NCBI RefSeq assembly: GCF_900604485.1
Contig: NZ_UWOP01000001.1
Location: 563,001 to 627,000 of the forward strand
Length of the DNA stretch: 64,000 nt
Reading direction: 5' to 3'
Source: Enterococcus mediterraneensis
GTDB lineage: Bacteria; Bacillota; Bacilli; Lactobacillales; Enterococcaceae
Part shown: positions 55,235 through 63,186 of the stretch, piece by piece
Position numbering within the stretch: the stretch's first letter is position 1
Layout: each line of letters starts with the position of its first letter
Translations under genes and position numbers: made by a program
Notes under the pieces: model-generated
Database searches by the model: none
What the model saw: only the letters and a program-made list of their open reading frames with translations
Told to the model about the DNA's origin: nothing

Positions 55235-55977
55235 TTGCTTCTTCCTCGGCGATATTTTAGCTGTAATTCCTGCACTTTTTCTGGAAAATTGGTGATGATC
55301 CCTTTCACGCCCAACTCCAAACATTTCATGATATTAGCCTCGCTGTTGATGGTCCAAGGACGGATCGCCAAGGGAAAATCAGCAAGTTCAGATGCATGTT
55401 CTACGACCCAATCATATTTAGGATGAATCCCTTCAATGTACTCACGTTCTACTGCCAACGCAGGTTTTTTTTCAGAAGTACTCATGATCAGATCCAACTG
55501 CGTATCCGGCTCTAATTTATGGATAATATCTAGTGAATCGATATTGAAACTGCAATACCAGTGTTCAAATGACCATTGCCGGCTTTGCAGCAGACGGGAT
55601 GTCTTCTCTTCAATATCGGGATAATGATAATTATCCGTCTTTAACTCGATGGTCAAAACACCTCGATAATTCCGCATCCATAACAGATCCAGCACTTCCC
55701 TCAATGTTGGGACTTTCGTTGCTTTATATTTAGGATCGAACCAGCTTCCTGCATTCAGCCGCTTGATCTCTTCTAATGTTTTTTCGCGAATGAGTCCTTT
55801 GCCGTTGGTGGTGCGGTCTACTTCTTCATCATGCATCACGATCAGCTCTCCATCTTTGGAAAGATGGACATCCAACTCGATAATATCCGCGCCGACACGA
55901 ACAGCCTCGGCAAACGCCGGCAGCGTATTTTCCGGCCGATTACCGCTGCTGCCTCGATGTGCCACAATTTGTACCAT
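55231..55977 (-). CDS. Glycerophosphodiester phosphodiesterase family protein
   Basis: A 248-residue cytoplasmic GDPD enzyme that hydrolyses glycerophosphodiesters to glycerol 3-phosphate and an alcohol. The catalytic first motif is VAHRGSSGNRPENTLPAF (residues 4-21, His-Arg and Glu-Asn), and the metal-binding second motif is ADIIELDVHLSKDGELIVMHD near 32-52. No signal peptide is present. The start at 55977 (MVQIVAHRG) is set by GGAGTGAGG. It is the first gene of the run GDPD-miaA-hflX-ynbB, all with short or overlapping junctions. Confidence 0.9.
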   Translation of the reverse strand: MVQIVAHRGSSGNRPENTLPAFAEAVRVGADIIELDVHLSKDGELIVMHDEEVDRTTNGKGLIREKTLEEIKRLNAGSWFDPKYKATKVPTLREVLDLLWMRNYRGVLTIELKTDNYHYPDIEEKTSRLLQSRQWSFEHWYCSFNIDSLDIIHKLEPDTQLDLIMSTSEKKPALAVEREYIEGIHPKYDWVVEHASELADFPLAIRPWTINSEANIMKCLELGVKGIITNFPEKVQELQLKYRRGRSK

Positions 55978-56054
55978 AGTCCTCACTCCAATCGCATTTA
56001 TTGTAACATGTAACGAAAAAAAGGGAAAAGTATGCTTCCTTTCCCACAAAAAAA

Positions 56055-56082
56055 TACAACAAATCCAAAAGATTTCGTTGTA
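56055..56082 (-). terminator. Terminator of the 170-residue protein gene
   Basis: TACAACAAATC (56055-56065) pairs with GATTTCGTTGTA (56071-56082) with one bulged base, and on the minus strand is followed by seven T. Confidence 0.8.
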
Positions 56083-56095
56083 TTCCGTCTTTTGA

Positions 56096-56608
56096 TTAAG
56101 AAAAATAAGTCAATGTTTCTCCTGAAAGGCTTTGCAGCTGATTTTTCCGTTCATTGATCAGCTCAGTCAAATCATCAGAAAAATGTTCAAGGATAACTCG
56201 ACCGCCCTTATAAGCATACCCGCCGATCTTCATTGTTTCATCGGGAGACAAGATCACTTTCCGCTGCGCGATCTTTTTGAAAAATTCTTCAAGGATATAA
56301 CTTGGCAGATAGAAATTGTTCTGGGCAGCAAACGATTGTAGATAAGCGAAATCATCAATAGTGATATAACAATCATCAAAACCGTCAAAGCTGACATATT
56401 CTTCCATTAAAGATGGCCGTTTCTGAAGGATCTCATTGATTTTTTTATTCAATTGGATCAATGTTTCGATTTCTTTTACTTTATGTTCTAACTGGCGACG
56501 GCGCTGATCTTTGCGTTCATCATAGCGGATCCGCAAATTGAACGTGATCATTACCAACAGCGCACCAATCAATACACCGATAAATCCGGCAACTGCAACT
56601 TCGATCAT
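56096..56608 (-). CDS. Membrane-anchored coiled-coil protein of unknown function
   Basis: I do not recognise a named family. The 170-residue protein has one N-terminal transmembrane helix (about 3-24, VAVAGFIGVLIGALLVMITF), then a charged helical stretch (RIRYDERKDQRRRQLEHKVK, about 26-62) likely to form a coiled coil. A globular C-terminal part with several aromatic residues (DGFDDCYITIDDFAYLQSF near 75-93) follows. AAGGAGGGACATT precedes the ATG. It is a single-gene unit upstream of the GDPD-miaA operon and divergent from clpP. Confidence 0.7.
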   Translation of the reverse strand: MIEVAVAGFIGVLIGALLVMITFNLRIRYDERKDQRRRQLEHKVKEIETLIQLNKKINEILQKRPSLMEEYVSFDGFDDCYITIDDFAYLQSFAAQNNFYLPSYILEEFFKKIAQRKVILSPDETMKIGGYAYKGGRVILEHFSDDLTELINERKNQLQSLSGETLTYFS

Positions 56609-56684
56609 AATGTCCCTCCTTAGTCTGCTATTTATTTTATCATATTAAAGATTGGATTTGATACCAAAAAAGCAAAGTTTTCTA

Positions 56685-56714
56685 TTTGACCTTTATTGAC
56701 CTTGAGTGTATACT
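56685..56714 (+). promoter_or_regulatory. clpP promoter with CtsR operator
   Basis: TTTGACC-TTT-ATTGACC (56685-56701) matches the direct-repeat CtsR heptad site (one base off consensus) on the reverse strand. It overlaps the -35 TTGACC (56686-56691), followed after 17 bases by TATACT (56709-56714). CtsR would therefore repress clpP until heat or protein stress. Confidence 0.85.
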
Positions 56715-56785
56715 TTCTTTTAGATGTTCAAGTTAATTTATGATACACTTATTTCGCAAGACATCTTGAAGGAGGAACTTGAATT

Positions 56786-57376
56786 ATGAACTTAATTCCT
56801 ACAGTAATCGAACAATCATCCCGCGGCGAAAGAGCCTATGATATCTATTCTCGTCTATTGAAAGACCGCATCATCATGCTCAGCGGACAAGTTACAGACG
56901 ATTTAGCAAATTCGATCATTGCGCAGCTTTTATTTTTAGATGCCCAAGATTCTGAAAAAGACATTTATTTGTATATCAATTCACCTGGCGGCAGTGTGAC
57001 TGCTGGTCTAGCGATTTTTGATACAATGAATTTCGTTAAAGCAGACGTGCAAACGATCGTTTTAGGGATGGCCGCATCTATGGGCTCATTCTTATTGACA
57101 GCCGGTGCTAAAGGCAAACGTTTCGCATTGCCTAACGCAGAAATCATGATCCACCAACCTCTTGGCGGTGCGCAAGGACAAGCGACTGAAATCGAAATCG
57201 CTGCTCGTCATATTTTACAAACCCGCGACCGTTTGAACCGAATCTTATCAGAACGTACTGGTCAACCACTGGAAGTTATCGAAAAAGATACTGACCGCGA
57301 CAACTTCATGACCGCGCAACAAGCCAAAGATTACGGTTTGATCGATGAAATCATGGAAAGCAACAGTTTGAACTAA
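56786..57376 (+). CDS. clpP: ATP-dependent Clp protease proteolytic subunit
   Basis: The serine peptidase core of ClpXP/ClpCP, 196 residues. The catalytic serine is in [13 protein letters not shown] near residue 97, the histidine in [17 protein letters not shown] near 122, and the aspartate in [17 protein letters not shown] near 171. The N-terminus [25 protein letters not shown] is the standard short propeptide type. A strong AAGGAGGA ribosome binding site precedes it, and the promoter carries a CtsR site. Confidence 0.98.
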   Translation: MNLIPTVIEQSSRGERAYDIYSRLLKDRIIMLSGQVTDDLANSIIAQLLFLDAQDSEKDIYLYINSPGGSVTAGLAIFDTMNFVKADVQTIVLGMAASMGSFLLTAGAKGKRFALPNAEIMIHQPLGGAQGQATEIEIAARHILQTRDRLNRILSERTGQPLEVIEKDTDRDNFMTAQQAKDYGLIDEIMESNSLN

Positions 57377-57402
57377 TCAAACGTGCTGACTATCTGAGAA
57401 AT

Positions 57403-57441
57403 AAAAAGTGCTCCTGCCCGTTTTGGGCAGGAGCACTTTTT
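57403..57441. terminator. Bidirectional terminator clpP / oxidoreductase
   Basis: AAAAAGTGCTCCTGCCC (57403-57419) and GGGCAGGAGCACTTTTT (57425-57441) form a perfect 17-bp stem with a five-base loop, separating convergent genes. Confidence 0.95.
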
Positions 57442-57456
57442 TTGTTCATCCTTCTA

Positions 57457-58404
57457 TCAATTGTTTGTTCGTGCAATAATGATCTTGCCGGCAGGAGGAT
57501 GTCCTTCCAGTCTTTCGTGAGCGGTAATGACGCTGGCCAGTTCAAATGGCAAAACTTCGGCAATCTCAATAGCCAATGCATCTTTTTCAAACATCGTAAG
57601 TAAAGCATCAAAGGCTTCTTGATCGGAATAATCTTTAGACGGGCCAAAATGCAGATAATCGCCTTTTTTGATTCGTTGTTCTTCTGACGGTAACGTATTT
57701 AGCGCAACGAATGTCCCGTTTTCTTTCATGATTTTTACCCCTGCATCGATCCCCCGGGCACCTTTTGTTGCATCGATCACTACATCTGCTTGATTTTTGA
57801 AGACTTCTCCGGGATCTTCTTGATCATAAGCCACAAAAGCGTCTACACCGAGTTTTCGCAACAAATCTTCATTGCGTTTTGATGCGCTGGCTAATACCTT
57901 GTTGCCTTTTTCTTTCAATAGTTGGACCAACAGCGAACCCACTCCGCCGGAAGCGCCTTCTACCATCACCACATCTGTGGGTTTCAATGAAAGCAAATGA
58001 TTGAGGATATTGTATGCAGTGATACCAGTAGTCACAAGTCCGGCAGCTTGCTGCCACGTCATTTTTTCAGGAAGCTTTGCCACTTTGTGAGCGGGCAAAA
58101 CCAGCTCTTCGCCGTATGTACCGCCCACCGCATGGACCACCACTCGATCGCCTGCTCGGACATTGGTGACATCTTCTGCGACTTCGGTCACGATCCCGGC
58201 ACCGTCATTTCCTAAGACGTAAGGAAATTTCAGGGAACGAACAGCTTTCATGGCACCTTTTCTGACAGAGATATCATAAGGATTGATGGCAAATGCTTGA
58301 ATCGTGACCCGTACATGATTTTCTGTCAATTCGCGACTTTCTGCTTGGATCTCTTCAAACACATCTCTTGCCGCGCCGTACTCTTTGATTGCAAATCGTT
58401 TCAT
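57457..58404 (-). CDS. NAD(P)-dependent quinone-oxidoreductase-like MDR protein
   Basis: A 315-residue medium-chain dehydrogenase/reductase without structural or catalytic zinc cysteines, resembling quinone oxidoreductases (QOR type). The GroES-like domain spans about 1-125 with NPYDISVRKGAMK and VLGNDGAGIVTEV. The Rossmann domain has the nucleotide motif EGASGGVGSLLVQLLKEKG near residue 147. The start at 58404 (MKRFAIKEYG) is supported by AAGGAG eight bases upstream. Substrate is unknown. It is a single gene, 33 bases after the hexapeptide protein gene in the same direction, so the two may be co-transcribed. Confidence 0.85.
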   Translation of the reverse strand: MKRFAIKEYGAARDVFEEIQAESRELTENHVRVTIQAFAINPYDISVRKGAMKAVRSLKFPYVLGNDGAGIVTEVAEDVTNVRAGDRVVVHAVGGTYGEELVLPAHKVAKLPEKMTWQQAAGLVTTGITAYNILNHLLSLKPTDVVMVEGASGGVGSLLVQLLKEKGNKVLASASKRNEDLLRKLGVDAFVAYDQEDPGEVFKNQADVVIDATKGARGIDAGVKIMKENGTFVALNTLPSEEQRIKKGDYLHFGPSKDYSDQEAFDALLTMFEKDALAIEIAEVLPFELASVITAHERLEGHPPAGKIIIARTNN

Positions 58405-58437
58405 CTTCAACACTCCTTTGATATGTTTTGATAAGTT

Positions 58438-58929
58438 TTATTCTGTGATTTCCTGATACTTGCCTGCTAAATATTCTTGTCCTAATGAACAATAATGAGT
58501 GATATTTTGTCGGTTTTTTTCGATTTCTTCGGCAGTCAATGGACGGATCACCTTGGCAGGACGTCCAAAAGCCAAAACATTCGGCGGAATAACTGTTCCT
58601 TGAGTCACTAATGAGCCGGCACCGATCAGACTGTTTTCTCCAATGACCGCATGATTCAAAATCACCGAACTCATGCCGATCAATGCGCCTTTTTCGATTT
58701 TACAGCCATGGAGCATACATTGATGTCCTACGGTGACGTTTTCCGCTATATCGGTAGGGGCATCATGATCGACATGGATGACCGTTCCGTCTTGGATATT
58801 CGTGCGGTCCCCGATTTTGATCCAGTTGCTGTCGCCGCGGATCACGCTATTGAACCAGACGGTCACTTCATCCCCTAGTTCTACATTTCCTACTACCGTC
58901 GCGTTTTTTGCGATAAATCTTGCCATCAT
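58438..58929 (-). CDS. Gamma-carbonic-anhydrase-like hexapeptide protein
   Basis: A 163-residue left-handed beta-helix protein of the gamma-carbonic anhydrase/YrdA type. The hexapeptide turns run through about 10-140, and putative metal histidines occur in GTVIHVDHDAPT near residue 50 and VGHQCMLHGC near 70-80. Many members of this group lack proven carbonic anhydrase activity and are of unknown substrate. Either of two adjacent ATGs (58929 or 58926) could be used; GGAGGAAGC gives better spacing for the second. Confidence 0.8.
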   Translation of the reverse strand: MMARFIAKNATVVGNVELGDEVTVWFNSVIRGDSNWIKIGDRTNIQDGTVIHVDHDAPTDIAENVTVGHQCMLHGCKIEKGALIGMSSVILNHAVIGENSLIGAGSLVTQGTVIPPNVLAFGRPAKVIRPLTAEEIEKNRQNITHYCSLGQEYLAGKYQEITE

Positions 58930-59026
58930 GCTTCCTCCGCTCCGCGTTTTTTATACATCAAGTATAGTCAAAAGTATAAAAAAGCGCTATTTAATTGTCT
59001 TTTTCCCTCAAGTGCTTTTAACGCAA

Positions 59027-59081
59027 ACTATCCGAACATAGCCGCCGCTCTTGCATAGCGAACAGCGATTGTTCGGATAGT
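59027..59081. repeat. Palindromic element, 12-bp inverted ends
   Basis: ACTATCCGAACA (59027-59038) and TGTTCGGATAGT (59070-59081) are perfectly complementary across a 31-base centre rich in CGCC/GCG. The T-run lies on the plus side, whereas the neighbouring ABC operon is read on the minus strand, so this is not a conventional terminator for it. The arm TATCCGAAC is shared with the element after map (45555-45588). Confidence 0.65.
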
Positions 59082-59110
59082 ATCTGTTTATTTTTTTATC
59101 AGGACGCCGG

Positions 59111-60886
59111 CTATTCTGCGAATTCTTCTTCGATCCCTTCTTCAGCGAACTGACTTTGATACAATTGGCTATAAAAACCGCCGGAAGCCAATAAACTCTC
59201 ATGGGTTCCTTGTTCCAAAATAGCCCCTTGTTTCATTACCAAGATCAAATCCGCATCGCGAATCGTTGAAAGCCGGTGAGCAATGACAAAACTGGTCCGT
59301 CCTTTCATCACTCGATCCATCGCTTTTTGGATCAAAGCTTCTAACCGGGTGTCCACCGAGCTGGTAGCTTCATCTAATATCAAGATTTTAGGATCGGAAA
59401 CGACTGCTCGTGCGATCGTCAGCAATTGTTTTTGCCCCAATGAAACATTGTCGCCTTCCGCATTGATCTCCATATCGTAACCATCCGGCATCGTACGGAT
59501 AAAATGATCGACATTGGCGGTTTTCGCAGCGTCTACGACTTCATAATCGGTCGCATCTAGTTTTCCAAAACGGATATTATCACTAATGGTTCCTTCATAA
59601 AGCCATGCATCTTGCAGAACCATACCGAAAAGTGACCGGACATCGCCGCGGCTCATTTTTTTCGTATCAATACCGTCGATCTTGATGGCACCTTCGTTTA
59701 CGTCATAAAAACGCATCAGGAGATTGATCAATGTCGTCTTCCCTGCACCGGTCGGACCGACGATCGCTACTGTCTGTCCTGCTTTGACCGTGAAATTCAG
59801 ATCTTTAATCAGAGGCTTGCGAGGATCATAACTGAAACCGACATGTTCAAAAGTCACTTCACCACGGATCTCTTCTGGCAGTTGGACGTCTTGTTCATTG
59901 ATAACTTCTTCCGGTTCATCCAAAATCTCAAACACCCGTTTTGCTGATGCAGAAGCACTTTGCAAAATAGAGGAAAGCTGTGTGATATTTCCCATCGGCT
60001 GACTGACTTGCCAAATATATTGGATAAATGCTTGCAGCTGACCGACTACGATCACACCGCCCACGACGTAGAAACTACCTAAAACAGCCATTGCGATATA
60101 CGTCGCATAAGCGGTCAACTGAACAAGAGGCATCATTAGACCGGAAATAAAAGCTGCCCGAAAACCATAATGCTGCAATGTATGATTGACTTTTTTGAAT
60201 CCTTCAAGGGTTTGTTTTTCCCGACCGTATACTTTCAGTACGCTAAAACCAGTCATATTTTCTTGAACATATCCGTTTAGATCTCCTAAAGAATTCTGCA
60301 TTCCTTGGAAGTATTTTTGCGAGATCTTGACGATGCCGCGAGAGATCAGCAGAGATGCCGGGATCATGATAATAGAAACCAGCGCCATGATCGTGTTGAT
60401 ATAAAACATCATGCTGACTGACATGATGATCGCCAAGAAGGCATTCACCACACCGATCAGGGCTTGCTGCATCGCACCGCTTACTGCGTCCACGTCATTT
60501 GTCACTCGAGACAGGATATTTCCTTGTTGATTGCGGTCAAAATAAGCCACTGGCAATCGATTGATTTTTTCATCGATATCTCGGCGCAGATCCCGCATTG
60601 CTTGTTGCACTACGTTCGTAATCAAGACCCCTGACAAAAGCTGGGTCGCACAATAACCGATCCCTACCGCTGCCACGGCGATCAAACATTTGAAGATATA
60701 ATCGAAATTCAGCGGCTCTCCCGCTGCGACATTTTTGGTGATCTCAGTCGTAGGCAACCCTACCACATAAGGCATGGCCGTATTGAAAACAACGGTCAAG
60801 ACGGTAAAAACCATCACCATGATAAATGTCAGCTTATAAGGTTTAATATAATGAGACAAACGTTTCAAAGAAGAAAATGATTTCAT
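59111..60886 (-). CDS. Heterodimeric ABC multidrug exporter, consensus-site half
   Basis: A 591-residue half-transporter with six transmembrane helices (about 15-310) and an ATPase domain. It has Walker A GPTGAGKTTLIN near residue 382, a degenerate signature NVSLGQKQLLTIARA near 485, and canonical Walker B LILDEATSSVD (catalytic Glu) near 508. It supplies the intact Walker B and the degenerate signature to the dimer. The start at 60886 overlaps the upstream stop (ATGA) and is preceded by AGGAGG; the extension to 60943 lies in the partner gene. Architecture matches LmrCD, BmrCD and EfrAB/EfrCD-type drug exporters. Confidence 0.9.
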   Translation of the reverse strand: MKSFSSLKRLSHYIKPYKLTFIMVMVFTVLTVVFNTAMPYVVGLPTTEITKNVAAGEPLNFDYIFKCLIAVAAVGIGYCATQLLSGVLITNVVQQAMRDLRRDIDEKINRLPVAYFDRNQQGNILSRVTNDVDAVSGAMQQALIGVVNAFLAIIMSVSMMFYINTIMALVSIIMIPASLLISRGIVKISQKYFQGMQNSLGDLNGYVQENMTGFSVLKVYGREKQTLEGFKKVNHTLQHYGFRAAFISGLMMPLVQLTAYATYIAMAVLGSFYVVGGVIVVGQLQAFIQYIWQVSQPMGNITQLSSILQSASASAKRVFEILDEPEEVINEQDVQLPEEIRGEVTFEHVGFSYDPRKPLIKDLNFTVKAGQTVAIVGPTGAGKTTLINLLMRFYDVNEGAIKIDGIDTKKMSRGDVRSLFGMVLQDAWLYEGTISDNIRFGKLDATDYEVVDAAKTANVDHFIRTMPDGYDMEINAEGDNVSLGQKQLLTIARAVVSDPKILILDEATSSVDTRLEALIQKAMDRVMKGRTSFVIAHRLSTIRDADLILVMKQGAILEQGTHESLLASGGFYSQLYQSQFAEEGIEEEFAE

Positions 60887-62616
60887 CGCGCTAATTCCTC
60901 CTCTGACAATTGTGATGCGGCAATGTCGTAATAGACTGGACATGAAGCCAACAGTTCTTTATGGGTGCCCATCCCCACGACATTTCCTTCATTTAAAACA
61001 ATGATCTTATCTGCGTGCATGATGGTCCCTACACGTTGAGCCACGATCAAGACAGTCGATTCTGTCGTTTCTTTTTTCAAGCGTGCCCGTAATTTCGCGT
61101 CTGTTTGATAATCAAGGGCCGAAAAACTGTCATCAAAGATATAGATCTCCGGTTGACGGATCACTGCTCGTGCAATCGCTAATCGCTGCTTTTGTCCGCC
61201 AGAAAAATTCGTTCCGCCTTCAGAAAGCAATGCATCATAGCCGTCTGGTGTACGGGAGATAAAATCAGCTGCCTGTGCGATCTCTGCCGCCCGCTCCATT
61301 TCTTCCATGGTTGCATCCTCTTTACCGTACCGCAGATTTTCCGCGATCGTGCCTGTAAACAGCAACGCTTTTTGAGGGATATAGCCGATTTTTTGCCGCA
61401 ACGCTGATAAACTAAAGTCGCGAACATCGACACCGTCTACTAAGACTTCCCCTTCGCTGACATCATAAAAACGCGGGATCAGTTGGATCAACGTCGACTT
61501 TCCGCTGCCGGTACTGCCGATGAAAGCAACTGTTTCTCCAGGTTTTGCAGTAAAGCTGACATTACGGATCACTGGACTTTCTGCATGTCCCGGATAAGCA
61601 AAGGTCACATTTTTGAATTCGACATACCCTTTTTGACTTGTTTCAGTGATCGGTTGAGCTTTTTCAATGATATTTGGTGCTGCGTCCAGCGCTTCTTGGA
61701 TACGCCGTGCTGATACGGCAGCCCGCGGATACATCATAAAAACAGAAGCAAACAGCATAAATGAAAACAGCGCATGGAAAATATATTCGATAAAAGCGAT
61801 CAGATCTCCCACAAACAGGTTCCCTTGATCGATCTGCAGACTTCCTTGCCAAATGATCAAGACCATTACGATATTGAATAGGAAAAAGAAACCCGGTTGC
61901 GCAACGGCCATCAGTTTAAACAAACTTTTTGAACTGCCGGTATATGCTTCATTGACTTTTGCAAACCGTTTTTCTTCAAAACGTTCATTAACAAACGCCC
62001 TGATCACCCGCAAGCCAGAAAGATTTTCCCGCAAAATACTGTTGATTTTATCCAGATTGCTTTGTTGTTTGGTAGATAACGGATCAGAGATTTTCGCGAT
62101 AGCCACCACAGAGATCAATAAAATCGGCAGCGCTAATAATACGTACATCCCCAATCTTGGACTTGTGCGCAAGACCATATACAAGCTGACCACAAACATC
62201 ATCGGCGTCATGAAGCCGGTCCGCAAGATGTTTTGTAAAAACAGCATGATCTGGTACGCGTCATTGGTGACACGAGTGATCAATGACGAAACGCCGATTT
62301 TTTCGTACTCATGATGTGAATAGGCTTGTACCCGTTCAAATAAATCATCGCGGATGTCGGCAACGATATTCGTCGTGATCCGCGAAGTAAAATAACCTAA
62401 TAAAATATTCATAATGATTCCTATGATCGTGATAATGATCATCAGCAACCCCATCTTCAGAATATAATCAGTATCGTTGTTACGGATGCCCACATCGATC
62501 ATTCGTGCCAAGATCGTCGGCAGACCTAATTCGATTAAAATAAATCCAAAGACACAGATGAAATCAAAAAACAGCAATTTCTTATATCTCATCGTGTAAT
62601 GCCACATTAATTTCAA
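60883..62616 (-). CDS. Heterodimeric ABC multidrug exporter, degenerate-site half
   Basis: A 577-residue partner half-transporter with six transmembrane helices (about 15-300). The ATPase domain has Walker A GSTGSGKSTLIQ near residue 365, a good signature NFSGGQKQRLAIARA near 470, and a Walker B of the form IFDDSFSALD near 492, with Asp in place of the catalytic Glu. The heterodimer therefore has one hydrolytically impaired site (this Walker B with the partner's VSLGQ) and one consensus site. A TTG start at 62616 is favoured because AGGAGG lies seven bases upstream; the next ATG is nine bases later. It is the first gene of a two-gene operon. Confidence 0.9.
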   Translation of the reverse strand: MKLMWHYTMRYKKLLFFDFICVFGFILIELGLPTILARMIDVGIRNNDTDYILKMGLLMIIITIIGIIMNILLGYFTSRITTNIVADIRDDLFERVQAYSHHEYEKIGVSSLITRVTNDAYQIMLFLQNILRTGFMTPMMFVVSLYMVLRTSPRLGMYVLLALPILLISVVAIAKISDPLSTKQQSNLDKINSILRENLSGLRVIRAFVNERFEEKRFAKVNEAYTGSSKSLFKLMAVAQPGFFFLFNIVMVLIIWQGSLQIDQGNLFVGDLIAFIEYIFHALFSFMLFASVFMMYPRAAVSARRIQEALDAAPNIIEKAQPITETSQKGYVEFKNVTFAYPGHAESPVIRNVSFTAKPGETVAFIGSTGSGKSTLIQLIPRFYDVSEGEVLVDGVDVRDFSLSALRQKIGYIPQKALLFTGTIAENLRYGKEDATMEEMERAAEIAQAADFISRTPDGYDALLSEGGTNFSGGQKQRLAIARAVIRQPEIYIFDDSFSALDYQTDAKLRARLKKETTESTVLIVAQRVGTIMHADKIIVLNEGNVVGMGTHKELLASCPVYYDIAASQLSEEELAR

Positions 62617-62972
62617 AAAAAGACCTCCTTATTTTCTGCATTTCTTCTAATATATCATAGGGAATTTATCAAGAGAACCCAAAAGAACATAGAAAACTGG
62701 GATACTTTTACGTTTTCTTTGGCAAACAACCCAGTTTCTATACTTCTGTGGTCTTTTATGATAAAATAATTGTAATTGCGGTATCCTGGCATACCAAACG
62801 AACGGTTGAATTCTTACAAAACATTCGGAAAGCAAAGACGAGGCTTTCTCTTTTTACTCACGACTTAGTCTGTAAAAGGTATCGAAAGAAAAACGAGGGG
62901 ATTCCCTTGCATTTTGTTGTGCCGCCGTTAAAGGAAAAACAAATCTATCAAAATAGAAGAAGGAGAGATTTT
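62617..62972 (+). promoter_or_regulatory. Intergenic region and leader of rpoY-rnjA
   Basis: This 356-base gap holds no supported gene. On the plus strand an extended -10 TGATAAAAT (62759-62767) would give an untranslated leader of about 200 bases. Within it GAAAGC (62828-62833) and GCTTTC (62843-62848) form a six-base stem followed by TCTTTTT, a possible weak attenuator. An apparent longer frame upstream of rpoY has no ribosome binding site and no conserved sequence. Confidence 0.5.
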
Positions 62973-63185
62973 ATGATCTACAAAGTATTTTATCAAGAAA
63001 CAAAAACACGCAATCCAAAAAGAGAAGAAACACATTCTCTATATATCGAAGCTGCTGACGAAGTAACTGCTCGTCAACGCGTCGAAGAAAATACCCCATA
63101 TAATATCGAATTTATTCAACCTCTAGAAGGAAGTCATCTAGAGTATGAACAAGAAAATGCTGATTTCAAATTGACGGAGTTTTAA
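62973..63185 (+). CDS. rpoY: RNA polymerase epsilon subunit
   Basis: A 70-residue accessory subunit of Firmicute RNA polymerase (YkzG type), found bound near the active-site side of the core enzyme in Bacillus. The sequence begins [20 protein letters not shown] and contains [20 protein letters not shown]. Its length, start (GAAGGAGAG upstream) and its position one base before rnjA match the conserved rpoY-rnjA pair. Function in vivo is modest and partly unclear; protection against phage proteins has been proposed for the family. Confidence 0.95.
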   Translation: MIYKVFYQETKTRNPKREETHSLYIEAADEVTARQRVEENTPYNIEFIQPLEGSHLEYEQENADFKLTEF

Positions 63186-63186
63186 G

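Noticed and set aside
62748-62972. 75-codon upstream extension of rpoY
   Set aside because: The conserved RpoY starts at MIYKVFYQ with GAAGGAGAG just upstream; the extension is not conserved in length or composition.
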